DNA of 64,000 nucleotides. Source: Pseudomonadota bacterium. Its GTDB lineage: Bacteria; Pseudomonadota; Gammaproteobacteria; Steroidobacterales; Steroidobacteraceae. How positions within the stretch are numbered: position 1 is the first letter of the stretch; each line of letters opens with the position of its first letter. The position numbers were made by a program, and so were the translations under genes. Of this stretch, positions 8,972-18,054 are shown in pieces. The notes under the pieces are model-generated. The model was not told the origin of the DNA. It saw only the letters and a program-made list of their open reading frames with translations, and did no database searches. The stretch lies in assembly GCA_016704655.1 (NCBI GenBank), contig JADIZR010000012.1, forward strand, positions 1 to 64,000, given 5' to 3'.

Positions 8972-10548
8972 CAATTCAGCTCTACGAGCTGCAGCGTCTC
9001 ATCGATGATGCTGGTCAGCTTCGGCCCGAACTGGCTGGTCTTCAACACGCCGGCTTGCCGTGGATGAAACTGGGTCAAGGCGGCGCGTGCCTCAGCGATC
9101 CGGCCTGAATGTGCCAGGGCTGCGATCAGGTAGGCGGCGGCCCAGGGGTTGTTCGGGCCGATCTGCAGGCCTTCCTTGGCGAGCACGATTGCCTCGTCGA
9201 ACCGCCCCATGGCGACCAGGCACCCGGCCATGCTCGGCCACACGTAAGTCCGCCACGGTGACTGCGGATCCAGATGCAGGCAGCGTTCGTAACGAGCGAG
9301 CGCGTCATCATACTCGCCGCCCTGCATCCGGATGTTACCGGCGACATCCCAGCCAACCTCCAGCGCCGGATTCATTTTCACCGCACGATCTACAAGTGCG
9401 CGGGCGACCACCATGTCCGCGTCCGCCAGCAGGAGCGCTTCGGCCACGAAGACCAGCACCTCCGGATCGTCCGTCCCGGCCACCATGGCGCGATTTACCA
9501 AGTCAGTGAAACGAGCCCTGAGTTGCGTCACGTCGGCGTCTGCGCTGGCATACGCGATGCGAAACCCCAGTGCGGTCGCCAGAAACGCGAGCGCACGCCC
9601 ATGGCCTGGATCAAGGGCCACGGCGCGTTCGCAAAGCGCCTCGATCTCGTCCACCTGTTCGAGACCGGCCCGGCGGATCGTCTCGCGGGCGCGCAACCAC
9701 AGCTCGTGTGCCGACAGACCCTCGATGGGGCGGGAACCGATGCGGCGAAACTCGTGCGCCAGGATCGCAGTCTCGACACGGCACACCACCGTGTTTGCTA
9801 CGTCTTCCTGCAGGGCAAACGGGTCCTCGAGGCGCTGTCGAACCGCTCGGCCCAGACCGCCTCGCCCTGCGCGGCTCGCGCATCGTTGATCCGACCCGGC
9901 GCGGACGCTCCGTCGAGCAGATAACGCGCCCCGGAAGCTGGACCGGCGTCCATGACCCGCAGGGCGGGAAAACGAGCGAGCGCCGTGGAGATCTCGGCAA
10001 CCAGTCCGTCGGCGAAGTCGTCGCCCGCAGTGGCGCCGGTTGGATCGGTGAAGGGAGCAACGGCGACTGAAAACGTGTCGGGCGGGGCGGGCGGCGGCGG
10101 GGTGTTGCGCGGCTGGCCGGATTCACGGGTCGGAGTCGGACCACCCAGCAACTCGGCTACGCTCGCGACCACCCTCTTCCACCCGGCAGCTGCAGGATCG
10201 CCCTGCCAGCCGGCGAGATCGGCGCACTGGATCTGGTCGAAGGGCATGGGCAGCGCGGCCCCGTCGACGGTCATCTGCACGAGCTTGCGTTCAACGCGCG
10301 CCCGATCAGCCTCGGAACGTACCCACTCGGACTTCGCGCCTTCGGCCGACCAGATGACGACGACGGCCCCGCCTGCGCAGACGTTCTTCGATGACGTCGG
10401 CATAGGCGCGGTGCGCCGGTATGGCGTCATCAAGCCACACCTGGTGCCCAAGGCCGCGCAGCATTGCGGCGACCTGCTGCGCCTGCCTGGCGGTCGAGCG
10501 CGCGTACGAGATGAAGACATGGGACACAGGCGTAGCTCTTCGAAACAT
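8968..10548 (-). CDS. TIR - TolB-like - TPR protein, two frameshifts
   Basis: Read from ATG 10548, MFRRATPVSHVFISYARSTA opens a TIR domain (SHVFISYAR; HQVWLDDAIP as box 2/BB loop). The frame shifts near 10385 and resumes AVVVIWSAEGAKSEWVRSE, whose glutamate sits where the catalytic Glu of TIR NADases lies. Then comes FSVAVAPFTDPTG ... DDFADGLVAEISTAL, a TolB-N-like domain. After a second shift near 9800 a TPR array follows (residues about 330-510: EVGWDVAGNIRMQGGEYDDA, MGRFDEAIVLAKEGLQIGP). TIR fused to TPR can mean immune signalling or a sensory role. Neither break destroys a motif, so they may be sequencing errors. Confidence 0.7.
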
Positions 10549-10646
10549 GGAATCCGGGTGACGCCACGGCGCCAACGATACAAGATCTACATCGCGATCC
10601 CGACCCGATATAGTGCCCCGACAGGCCTCTGGGCCCGGGGGGAGAC

Positions 10647-11552
10647 ATGACCTACCAGTCCCTGATCTACGCGGTTGCCGGCCGCGTAGCCACGATCACG
10701 CTCAATCGCCCGGAGCGGATGAACGCGATCAACCTGGCGATGCCGGCCGAGATTGCCAACGCCGTGGATCGGGCCAACCGCGACGACGCCGTGCACGTGC
10801 TGGTGCTGACCGGCGCGGGCGACGGATTCTGCTCCGGCTACGACCTCAAGGAATTCGCCGAGACGGCGGGTGAGCAACCGGGCTCGCAGCTCGGAGGCAC
10901 GACGGGCGCCAGCGATGCGCAGCCGTGGGACCCGATGGCCGACTTCTTCGGCATGCACGAGTGCACGCAGCAGTTCATGTCGCTGTGGCGCAGCTACAAG
11001 CCGACCATTGCGCGCGTGCACGGCCCGGCCGTGGCGGGCGGCAGCGACATCGCACTGTGCTGCGACCTCGTGATCATGGCGGAGGAAGCCGTGATCGGCT
11101 ACCCGCCGGCGCGGATCTGGGGCTGCCCGACCACCGCAATGTGGGTGTACCGCCTCGGCGCCGAGCGCGCCAAGCGCATGCTCTTCACCGGGGACCTGGT
11201 GGACGGACGCGAGGCCGCGCGCCTCGGCCTGGTGCTCGAGGCAGTACCGCGTGCACAGCTCGATGCGCGCGTAGCGCAAGTCGCGGAGCGCATTGCCGCG
11301 GTGCCGAAGAATCAGCTCATGATGCAGAAGCTGATGGTCAACCAGGCGTATGAAGCCATGGGGCTGGCCAATACGCAGCGCTTCGCCACCCTGTTCGACG
11401 GCATCACGCGGCACAGCCCGGAGGGCGTCTGGTTCAAGCGTCGCGCCGAGGAAGTCGGCTTCAAGCAGGCGGTGCGGGAACGCGACAGCGGCGCGCCGAT
11501 CGCGCCGGACGCGAGCCGGTCTCTGGCAGGCTGGCGCAAGTCCGACGACTGA
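10647..11552 (+). CDS. Enoyl-CoA hydratase/isomerase (crotonase) family protein
   Basis: The protein has 301 residues with the full crotonase fold. Early strand-turn ITLNRPERMNAI is the CoA-binding start. GDGFCSGYDLKEF forms the first half of the oxyanion hole. HGPAVAGGSDIALCCDLVIM is the second half. Acidic residues in the usual catalytic region are replaced by RIWGCPTTAMW, so the activity (hydratase, isomerase or hydrolase) cannot be fixed. It is 39 bases ahead of a CoA ligase gene on the same strand, which points to a short pathway of carboxylic acid activation and then modification at the acyl chain. A GGGGGAG precedes the ATG. Confidence 0.88.
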   Translation: MTYQSLIYAVAGRVATITLNRPERMNAINLAMPAEIANAVDRANRDDAVHVLVLTGAGDGFCSGYDLKEFAETAGEQPGSQLGGTTGASDAQPWDPMADFFGMHECTQQFMSLWRSYKPTIARVHGPAVAGGSDIALCCDLVIMAEEAVIGYPPARIWGCPTTAMWVYRLGAERAKRMLFTGDLVDGREAARLGLVLEAVPRAQLDARVAQVAERIAAVPKNQLMMQKLMVNQAYEAMGLANTQRFATLFDGITRHSPEGVWFKRRAEEVGFKQAVRERDSGAPIAPDASRSLAGWRKSDD

Positions 11553-11591
11553 GCGCGTGGCAGGACAGAACGAACACGACGGCGGGAGGCA

Positions 11592-13241
11592 ATGACGATG
11601 AACGAGACACCGCGACCTGAAATTGCAGCGCTCGGCAGTTCCACGTTGTGCGAGGCATTCCAGATCACTGCTGCGCAACGGCCGGGGCAGGTGGCGTTGC
11701 GCACGCTCGGGGGCGCCACCGAGATCACCTACGCCGGGTTCCTCGCACAGGTGCGGGCACTGGCCGAGGGACTGCATTCACTGGGCGTCGGTCGCGGCGA
11801 CACGGTCGCGCTGATGCTCACCAATCGACCGGAGTTCTCGCTCGCGGACACCGCCGTCATGCACCTCGGTGCCACGGCGTTCTCCGTCTACAACACGTCG
11901 AGTGCGGAGCAGGCCCAGCACGTGTTCCGCAATGCAGGCAACCGCGTCGTCGTCACGGAGCGCCAGTTCCTGCCGCGGGTGCTCGAATCGCGTACGCCGG
12001 AGATCGAGCACATCGTGCTGGTGGACGGCGCAGACACCGGAACCATTTCGCTGCAGGATCTCGCGCGCCGGCGTGTGCCGGGCTTCGACTTCGATCGTGC
12101 CTGGCGCGCGGTGCAACCCGACGACGTCGTGACGCTGATCTACACCTCGGGGACCACCGGACCCTCCAAGGCAGTGCAGCTGACTCACGGCAGCGTGCTG
12201 TTCCAGACCCGGGGCGTCGCCGCGATCCTCGGATTGCAGGCAGATGGCCGCAGCATCTCCTACCTGCCGAGTGCGCACGTCGGCGACCGCTGCCTGACGC
12301 ACTACGGCGCGTCGCTCTGCTTCGGCAACAGCGTCACATCGATTACCGACCACCGCCAGGTCGGTCTCGCTCTGGTGGAGGTGCGGCCGACCGTGTTCGG
12401 CGGCGTGCCGCGCGTCTGGGAAAAGCTCAAGGCCGGGCTCGAAGCGGCCGGCATCACCGACCCGGCGAAGCTGCCCGAGCAGGCCAAGTCTGCAGTGCGC
12501 GCGAAGACCGGGCTCGACCAGACCGGCTGGCGCATCACCGCAGCCGCGCCGATTTCGACCGAGGTCATGCAGTACTTCGCAGCGCTTGGCCTGGAACTCA
12601 ATGAGGGCTGGGGCATGTCGGAATCGTCGTGTTTCGGCACGCTCAATCCGCCCGACCAGATCAGGCAAGGCACGGTGGGTAAACCTCTGCCCGGCGTGGA
12701 GATCGTGATCGCCGAAGACGGCGAAATGCTGGTGCGCGCGCCGCTGGTGATGAAGGGTTACCGCGGTGACCCGGCGAAGACCGCTGAAGCTATCGATGCC
12801 GACGGCTGGCTGCACACCGGTGACATCGCGCAGATCGACGGCGACGGCTACGTGAGCATCGTCGACCGCAAGAAGGAACTCATCATCAACTCGGCTGGCA
12901 AGAACATGTCGCCGGCCAACATCGAGCTGAAGCTGCGCGCGTCGAGCCGGTTGATCGCGCATGCGGTGTGTATCGGCGACCGGCGACCGTATAACGTCGC
13001 GCTGATCGCCCTCGACCGCGAGATGTGTGCCGGCCGTGCGCCGGACGAACTGCGCTCGGCCATCGAAACCGCGGTGGCAGCGGCCAACGCAGAATTGTCA
13101 CGCGTCGAGCACGTCAAGCGCATCGCGATCGTCGACGCCGACTGGCTGCCCGGCGGCGATGAGCTGACGCCCACCATGAAGCTGAAGCGCAAGCCGATCC
13201 AGCAGAAGTACGCGTCCGAGATCGAGGAGCTGTACCGCTGA
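11592..13241 (+). CDS. AMP-dependent acyl-CoA synthetase (long-chain fatty-acid-CoA ligase type)
   Basis: The 549-residue protein shows all signature motifs of the adenylate-forming family. P-loop: VTLIYTSGTTGPSKAVQLTH. A5-like motif: LNEGWGMSES. A7/A8: GWLHTGDIAQIDGDGYVSIV followed by DRKKELIINSAGKNMSP. The C-terminal catalytic Lys is probably in TPTMKLKRKPIQQKY. The GxNMSPxNIE hinge is typical of bacterial FadD15/FadD-type long-chain ligases. It makes acyl-AMP and then acyl-CoA in the cytoplasm. It follows the crotonase gene with a good GGGAGG site before ATG 11592 and is probably cotranscribed with it. Confidence 0.92.
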   Translation: MTMNETPRPEIAALGSSTLCEAFQITAAQRPGQVALRTLGGATEITYAGFLAQVRALAEGLHSLGVGRGDTVALMLTNRPEFSLADTAVMHLGATAFSVYNTSSAEQAQHVFRNAGNRVVVTERQFLPRVLESRTPEIEHIVLVDGADTGTISLQDLARRRVPGFDFDRAWRAVQPDDVVTLIYTSGTTGPSKAVQLTHGSVLFQTRGVAAILGLQADGRSISYLPSAHVGDRCLTHYGASLCFGNSVTSITDHRQVGLALVEVRPTVFGGVPRVWEKLKAGLEAAGITDPAKLPEQAKSAVRAKTGLDQTGWRITAAAPISTEVMQYFAALGLELNEGWGMSESSCFGTLNPPDQIRQGTVGKPLPGVEIVIAEDGEMLVRAPLVMKGYRGDPAKTAEAIDADGWLHTGDIAQIDGDGYVSIVDRKKELIINSAGKNMSPANIELKLRASSRLIAHAVCIGDRRPYNVALIALDREMCAGRAPDELRSAIETAVAAANAELSRVEHVKRIAIVDADWLPGGDELTPTMKLKRKPIQQKYASEIEELYR

Positions 13242-13379
13242 GGAACGGCCGTCAGAATTCACCGTGGTTGGCCGACACGCGAGGTGAAACCCGTACCGTG
13301 TCTGTGCCGCAGGGAATATGAGCCCGGCCCGATTGACCCAGGTCATGGCAGCCGGCGCTGCAGGCGCTATGATCCACCC

Positions 13380-13772
13380 GTGCTCCCGCGCAATCGCTGG
13401 TTCATCGCCGCTGCGCTCGCCTACGCCCTGCTCGGCGGACTCCTCGGACTCACGTGGCTCGCCTTTCCCGCCGCGTTGCCTGCTTATGCCCTGCGCGCCC
13501 ATGCTCACCTCATGCTGCTGGGCTTCGTCGGCATGATGATCTTCGGCATCGGCCTGCACGTGCTGCCGCGATTCACGGGGCGGCCGCTGTTCTCCGAACG
13601 ACTCGCCGACGCGCAGTTCCTGCTGGTGAACATCGGCCTGATAACCATGGTGACCGGCTGGCTCGCCGACGCCCGCCTCGTGACCACTGCCGGCGGCGCG
13701 CTCCTCTGGATCGGCCTCCTGCTTTTTGCGCTCAACGTCGTGGCGACGGTGCGTCCCTGGGCGCGGAGGTGA
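13380..13772 (+). CDS. Small polytopic membrane protein, NnrS/heme-copper-oxidase-like
   Basis: I start this gene at GTG 13380 (VLPRNRWFIAAALAYALLGG), giving 130 residues and four hydrophobic helices. The second pair carries LRAHAHLMLLGFVGMMIFGIG and LHVLPRFTG, a histidine pattern (HxHLMLxGF ... LHVLPRFTG) shared with NnrS-type proteins and with the heme-bearing helices of cbb3 oxidase subunit I. It could bind heme or metal, but it is much shorter than either family. The fusion protein two genes downstream carries a second copy of the same motif (GEHMLPRFTG). It is six bases ahead of the H-protein-like gene, so the three form one transcription unit. Confidence 0.7.
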   Translation: MLPRNRWFIAAALAYALLGGLLGLTWLAFPAALPAYALRAHAHLMLLGFVGMMIFGIGLHVLPRFTGRPLFSERLADAQFLLVNIGLITMVTGWLADARLVTTAGGALLWIGLLLFALNVVATVRPWARR

Positions 13773-13778
13773 CGGTCG

Positions 13779-14225
13779 ATGAGCGAATACCACGGCTGCG
13801 AACTGCCCGAGGATCTCTGGTACGACCTCGACTACCTGTGGGCGCGACCGAATGACGATGGCACGTTCACGATCGGCCTGACCGATCCGGCCCAGACCAT
13901 GGCGGGGCGCGTCGTGGCCGCGACATTTCGCAAGCCGGGCACGCACCGTCGTGCGGGCCGCCACCTCGGCACGCTCGAGTCGGGCAAATGGGTGGGAGGA
14001 ATTCCGTCGCCCTTCGATGGCACGATCGAGCGCGTCAATCCGGCAGTCGTGAATGACCCGGGCCTCGTCAATGTCGCGCCGTACGCCGACGCCTGGTTGA
14101 TGGAACTGCGCCCGGATGACATGCAGGCTGCCCTCGAGGGCATGAGTCGCGGTCCGCAAGCGATCGAGGCGCTCAAGGCCTGGATCGACAAATACGAACT
14201 GCAGTGCATGCGCTGCACGCAATGA
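13779..14225 (+). CDS. Glycine-cleavage H-protein-like lipoyl carrier (stand-alone)
   Basis: The 148-residue protein has the H-protein fold: FTIGLTDPAQTMAGRVVAAT, then THRRAGRHLGTLESGKWVGG, then PFDGTIERVNPAVVNDPGLVN and AWLMELRP. The lysine in ESGKWVGG is placed as the lipoylated Lys of GcvH (ESVKA). Unlike true GcvH, the N-terminus is extended (MSEYHGCELPEDLWYDLDYL) and the C-terminus ends with a cysteine pair, ELQCMRCTQ. No GcvT or GcvP is in the window. GcvH-like LbpA proteins serve sulfur oxidation in some bacteria, but no hdr genes are seen here. It overlaps the next gene by ATGA. Confidence 0.8.
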   Translation: MSEYHGCELPEDLWYDLDYLWARPNDDGTFTIGLTDPAQTMAGRVVAATFRKPGTHRRAGRHLGTLESGKWVGGIPSPFDGTIERVNPAVVNDPGLVNVAPYADAWLMELRPDDMQAALEGMSRGPQAIEALKAWIDKYELQCMRCTQ

Positions 14226-14884
14226 CCCTCAAGGTCCAACTGCTGGTTTCGGAGTGGTGCGCGCCGTGTCGCGGTGCCGAGGAAGTCTGGCAGCAGGTCG
14301 CGCAGAAGAAAGCGATCGCCTTCGAAGTGCTCGACGTCGGTCAACGCGAAGGGCGCGCCATCGTGGCGCGCCTCGGCGTGAAGACCGTGCCGGCGACGGT
14401 GATCGACGGCGTCCTCAAGCACGTCGGGGTGCCAACCACCAGGGAAGCGCTGGAGTCCGTCGCGGCCGCACCCGACAAAGCGGCCGGCATGGCCCGCTAC
14501 GTGGGGCTGACGCTCGCGCCAACCAGCAGCTGGGCGATCACGGCAGCGGCGCTTTATCTTGCGCTTGCCGGATCATCGCTGGTTTTCAGCGGCGGAGTCG
14601 CGGGCGATGCGCCGTGGCGCGCAGCCGCCCTGCACGCATTCGGGTTGGGATTCCTGACGTTCGTCATCTTCGGGCTCGGGGAACACATGCTGCCGCGATT
14701 CACCGGCGCTCCGATCCGCGGGGGACGCGTCTCGTGGGTACAACAGGGGCTGGCGCACTCGGGCACGATACTGCTGCTGGTCGGCCTCGCCTTCGATCAG
14801 CGCGCAACCGCAGTCATCGGTGGGATGCTGGCCTGGGCGGCCTTTGCGCTATTCTCAGCCCGACTCGCCCCGGTGTTGCGTTGA
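14222..14884 (+). CDS. Thioredoxin-like domain fused to a NnrS-like membrane domain
   Basis: Residues 1-80 form a thioredoxin/glutaredoxin-like fold with the redox motif C-A-P-C (VSEWCAPCRGAEEVW) and a cis-Pro region VKTVPATVIDG. Residues about 98-220 make four membrane helices, including LHAFGLGFLTFVIFGLGEHM and LPRFTGAPI, which copy the motif of the protein at 13380-13772. The start ATG 14222 overlaps the preceding stop. The thiol domain has no signal peptide, so it should sit in the cytoplasm, where it could exchange electrons with the dithiol of the lipoyl H-like protein encoded just ahead and pass them to the membrane part. That link is inference. Confidence 0.75.
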   Translation: MTLKVQLLVSEWCAPCRGAEEVWQQVAQKKAIAFEVLDVGQREGRAIVARLGVKTVPATVIDGVLKHVGVPTTREALESVAAAPDKAAGMARYVGLTLAPTSSWAITAAALYLALAGSSLVFSGGVAGDAPWRAAALHAFGLGFLTFVIFGLGEHMLPRFTGAPIRGGRVSWVQQGLAHSGTILLLVGLAFDQRATAVIGGMLAWAAFALFSARLAPVLR

Positions 14885-14907
14885 GCGGTTGGGACAAACC
14901 GTCGCGA

Positions 14908-17144
14908 TCAGCGTTGCCAGTTCCTGACTCGCTCGCCTGGCCGCGACTCCGCCAGCGCCTGCCGTTGCCGCACCTGCGCCACATCCATCAGCATGCGGCC
15001 GGCCCAGCGGTAGACGTTGTTCTCTTTCACGGTGCGTCGCATGAGGTGCATGCGCTGCCGCCGTTCATCACGCGACATCTCGAGCGCGACGCGAATCGCG
15101 TCCGCCGTCTCACCGATGTCGAACGGATTGACGAGCAGGGCTTCGACGAGCTCGCGCGATGCGCCCGCCAGCGTGCTCAGGATGAGGACGCCGTCCTCAT
15201 CGTCCCGGGCGGAGACAAACTCCTTGGCGACTAGATTCATGCCGTCGTGCAGGCTGTTGACCACGCAGAAGTCCGCGGCGCGGTAGAGCTCGAACACCTG
15301 TGCCGGCTCCTGGTGCTCGCCGACCAGGACGATCGGCCGCCAGCCGTTCCTGCCGAAGCGTCGTTGATGCGCTGCGCCTCTGCCAGCGTGTGCTGCTGCA
15401 GCGCCTGGTAGGCGGGCAGCTGGCTGCGTGACGGAGCCGCCACCTGCAGCAGCGTCATGCGGCCGCGCCAGTGGGGGTGCTCGTCGAAAAGCTTTTCCAG
15501 CGCGAGGAATCGCTCGACGATACCCTTGGTGAAGTCCCAGCGCTCCACGCCGATGCCGAGACGCACTTCGAGCCCGATCCCGTATCGACGCCGCACCGCC
15601 TCGCGCGCGATCGGCACCTCGGACTGCGTCGCCAGCCAGCGCGGTGGCCATTCGATCGAGATGGGATACGGGACGACGCGACAGACGTGGCCGTTGTGGG
15701 TCACGATCATGTGTTCGTGATCGATCTGGCACTCCACGTGCCGGTCCACGGTCGCGAGGAAATTCTGGCAGTGATACCGCGTGTGAAAGCCGAGGATATC
15801 GGCGCTCAGCAGGTGCGTCAGCATCTCGCGCTTCCACGGACAGACGCCGAACGTTTCGGCATTCGGCCACGGAATGTGCCAGAACAGCGCAATCGTCGCC
15901 CTGGGCTTGCGCTCGCGGAGCAGGCGCGGCAGCAGGGCAAAATGAAAGTCCTGAATGAGAATGACAGGGGACTCCCCGGCCGCCTCGGCCGCGACCACCC
16001 TGGCGAATTTCTCGTTGACGGCCCGATAGGCGATCCAGTCCTGCTCACGGAAGGCCGGGCGGACGTAGGCGAGGTGGCACAGCGGCCACATGCCCTCGTT
16101 CGAGAAGCCGTAGTAATAGCCCTCTTCCTCTTCCGTGGTCAGCCAGACCCGCCGCAGCGTGTACGCGGGATTCTCCGGCGGCACCCTGACATGGTCATGT
16201 TTGTCCACGACCCGACGATCGGCGCGCCACTGCCATGCGCAACCCAGATGCCGGAGCAGGCGCGCACGATCGGCTCGAGCGCGGTAACCATGCCGCTCGC
16301 CGGCACCTGACGACCAGGCGTCCGTCCGGCCCGCGATTGTGGATGTAGGGCTCGCGGTTCGAGACGACGACGAGCGGACAGCGGTCCAGATGCTCGCGCA
16401 CCACCTGCTGCAACGCTCCGGGCGTCCAGTTCTCGTGGAACTCGATTTCGAGGCGCTGGCTCTGTTCGATTTCACGCAGCAGGTTCCTCACGCTGGAGAG
16501 CACCGGCTGCGAAGAGCGCGGCGAGCGCGCATCATCCAGGAACCGGCGCGAACGGATATCGCCGAGCAGCACCTTGATCGAGCGGTTCAGCATGTAGTGG
16601 ATGACCAACCCGCCCAGGAGGCCGAGCACTCCGACGGCGATTACGGCAAATGCCAGCACGAAATTGCGCGCCGCGGCCTGCCGCCGGTCGATGAAGCTCA
16701 GGTCGTGGACCAGCACGGCGCGATACCGCTGACCGGTGCCTGGACTGACCGTGAACGACGACACCTCGATCAATCCCGAGGGCTGCGAGTGACGGTCGAA
16801 TCGTTGACGAGCGACGTGGTCGGCGAATCGCAGGTGACGTCGGCCGGGACGAGGTTCGTGGCATAGACCCTGGCGCCGCTCGTATCGCAGATCAGGACCG
16901 CCAGCAACCGCTCGTCGCTCACCACTCTTTCAAGATAGGCGGCCAGTCGCGCGGATTCATTGCGCTCGAGCAGGCCGGCCAGCGGCTCCTCCATCGAGTT
17001 CATCACCAGCCGAGCCCGTAGTTCGATGTCCGAGCGGAACCAGTCCGTCAGCATATGCTCGATGTACGGCACGCCGACGAAGGCGACGATGCCCAGGGTC
17101 GCCGCAATCGGCAGGACGTAGCGGATGAAGATCGATCGAATCAC
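14908..17144 (-). CDS. otsA: Membrane-anchored trehalose-6-phosphate synthase (GT20) with sensor-like N-terminus, several frameshifts
   Basis: From ATG 17144 the product begins with a membrane helix (MIRSIFIRYVLPIAATLGIV), an external segment, a second membrane helix near 16700-16630 and a HAMP-like linker, then the GT20 catalytic domain. Catalytic-domain marks: PLVVVSNREPYIHNRG at the start, HDHVRVP, FSNEGMWPLCH, IQDFHFALLP, ALFWHIPWPNAETFG, GFHTRYHCQNFL, GVERWDFTKGI, and VNSLHDGMNLVAKEFV with DGVLILSTLAGA. These match UDP-glucose-dependent trehalose-6-P synthase. Reading is broken near 16790, 16300, 16220 and 15365. It overlaps the mscS gene by ATGA and is last in the otsB-GH15-mscS-otsA operon. 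Confidence 0.82.
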
Positions 17145-18035
17145 GACTCGGTCACCGCGACGTGGAATGCGGGCGCGCGGGCGTCCTTGCCGCTGCCCGC
17201 GTACAGTGTCACGTGCGGGAACGGGATCTCGATGCCGGCGGCGTCGAAGGCGCCCTTCAGACGCCGCAGGTACTCACGACGAACGTTCCACTGCTCGAGG
17301 GGAATTACCTTGAACCGCCCGCGCAATACGATCGCGGATTCGTCCCATCGCTCGACGCCCGCGATCTCGAATTCGGGAGAATCCGGTCGGCGAAGCCGGG
17401 GCCGCGGCAAGCCCGGCGGCGACCGAGCGCATGACCGCCAGCGCTGCGTCGATCTCCTCGCGATAGGCGATGGCGACGTCGACGACCGCGTAGGCGTAGC
17501 CGCGGCTCATGTTCGTGACCGTCGAAATGAGCCCGTTGGGCACGAAGTGCACGTTGCCGTCGTAATCACGCAGCTGCACGTAGCGCAGCGTCATGTCTTC
17601 CACGAGGCCGGACTTGTCGGCGACCTGCACGACATCGCCCTTGATGATCTGGTTCTCGATCAGCAGGAAGATGCCCGTGAAATAATCCTTGACCAGGCTC
17701 TGCGCGCCGAAGCCGATGGCAAGTCCAACCACGCCAGCGGCGCCAAGGATCGGCGCGACCGAAACCCCGCATTCGGCGAGAACGAGCACGCCGCCGACGA
17801 GACCGATGACGACGGTGGCAAGGTAACGAAATACCCGTCCGAGCGTTTCGGCGCGCCGCACCTCCTCCGTGCCCTTCATCCTTGCGGCAACACGCTCGCG
17901 AAACGTGCGGATCAGCCGGTTCGCGACCGTCTGTGCGACCAGCGTTCCCGCGATGATCAGCACGATCCGCACCGCGGCGGCCGCGGGTGCATACCAATCA
18001 TCCAGGTAAGGCAGCCAGCTGTCGATCGAGTTCAT
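17141..18035 (-). CDS. Small-conductance mechanosensitive channel, MscS family, one frameshift
   Basis: From ATG 18035 there are two to three membrane helices (about residues 15-45, 70-92) and then the MscS pore helix and beta domain: GAAGVVGLAIGFGAQSLVKD, FLLIENQIIKGDVVQV, MTLRYVQLRDYDGNVHFVPN. The C-terminal alpha-beta domain starts ISTVTNMSRGYAY. The frame shifts near 17400 (after AAGLAAAP) and continues EFEIAGVERWDESAIVLRGR to the stop at 17141. About 298 residues is the usual E. coli MscS length. It releases solutes on hypo-osmotic shock. Its place between trehalose genes suggests that synthesis and release of the osmolyte are controlled together. Confidence 0.85.
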
Positions 18036-18054
18036 CCCGTAATTCCGCCAGCCC

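Noticed and set aside
13779..14225. True glycine cleavage H protein (gcvH)
   Set aside because: No gcvT/gcvP nearby, a long N-terminal extension and a C-terminal Cys pair make a stand-alone carrier more likely.
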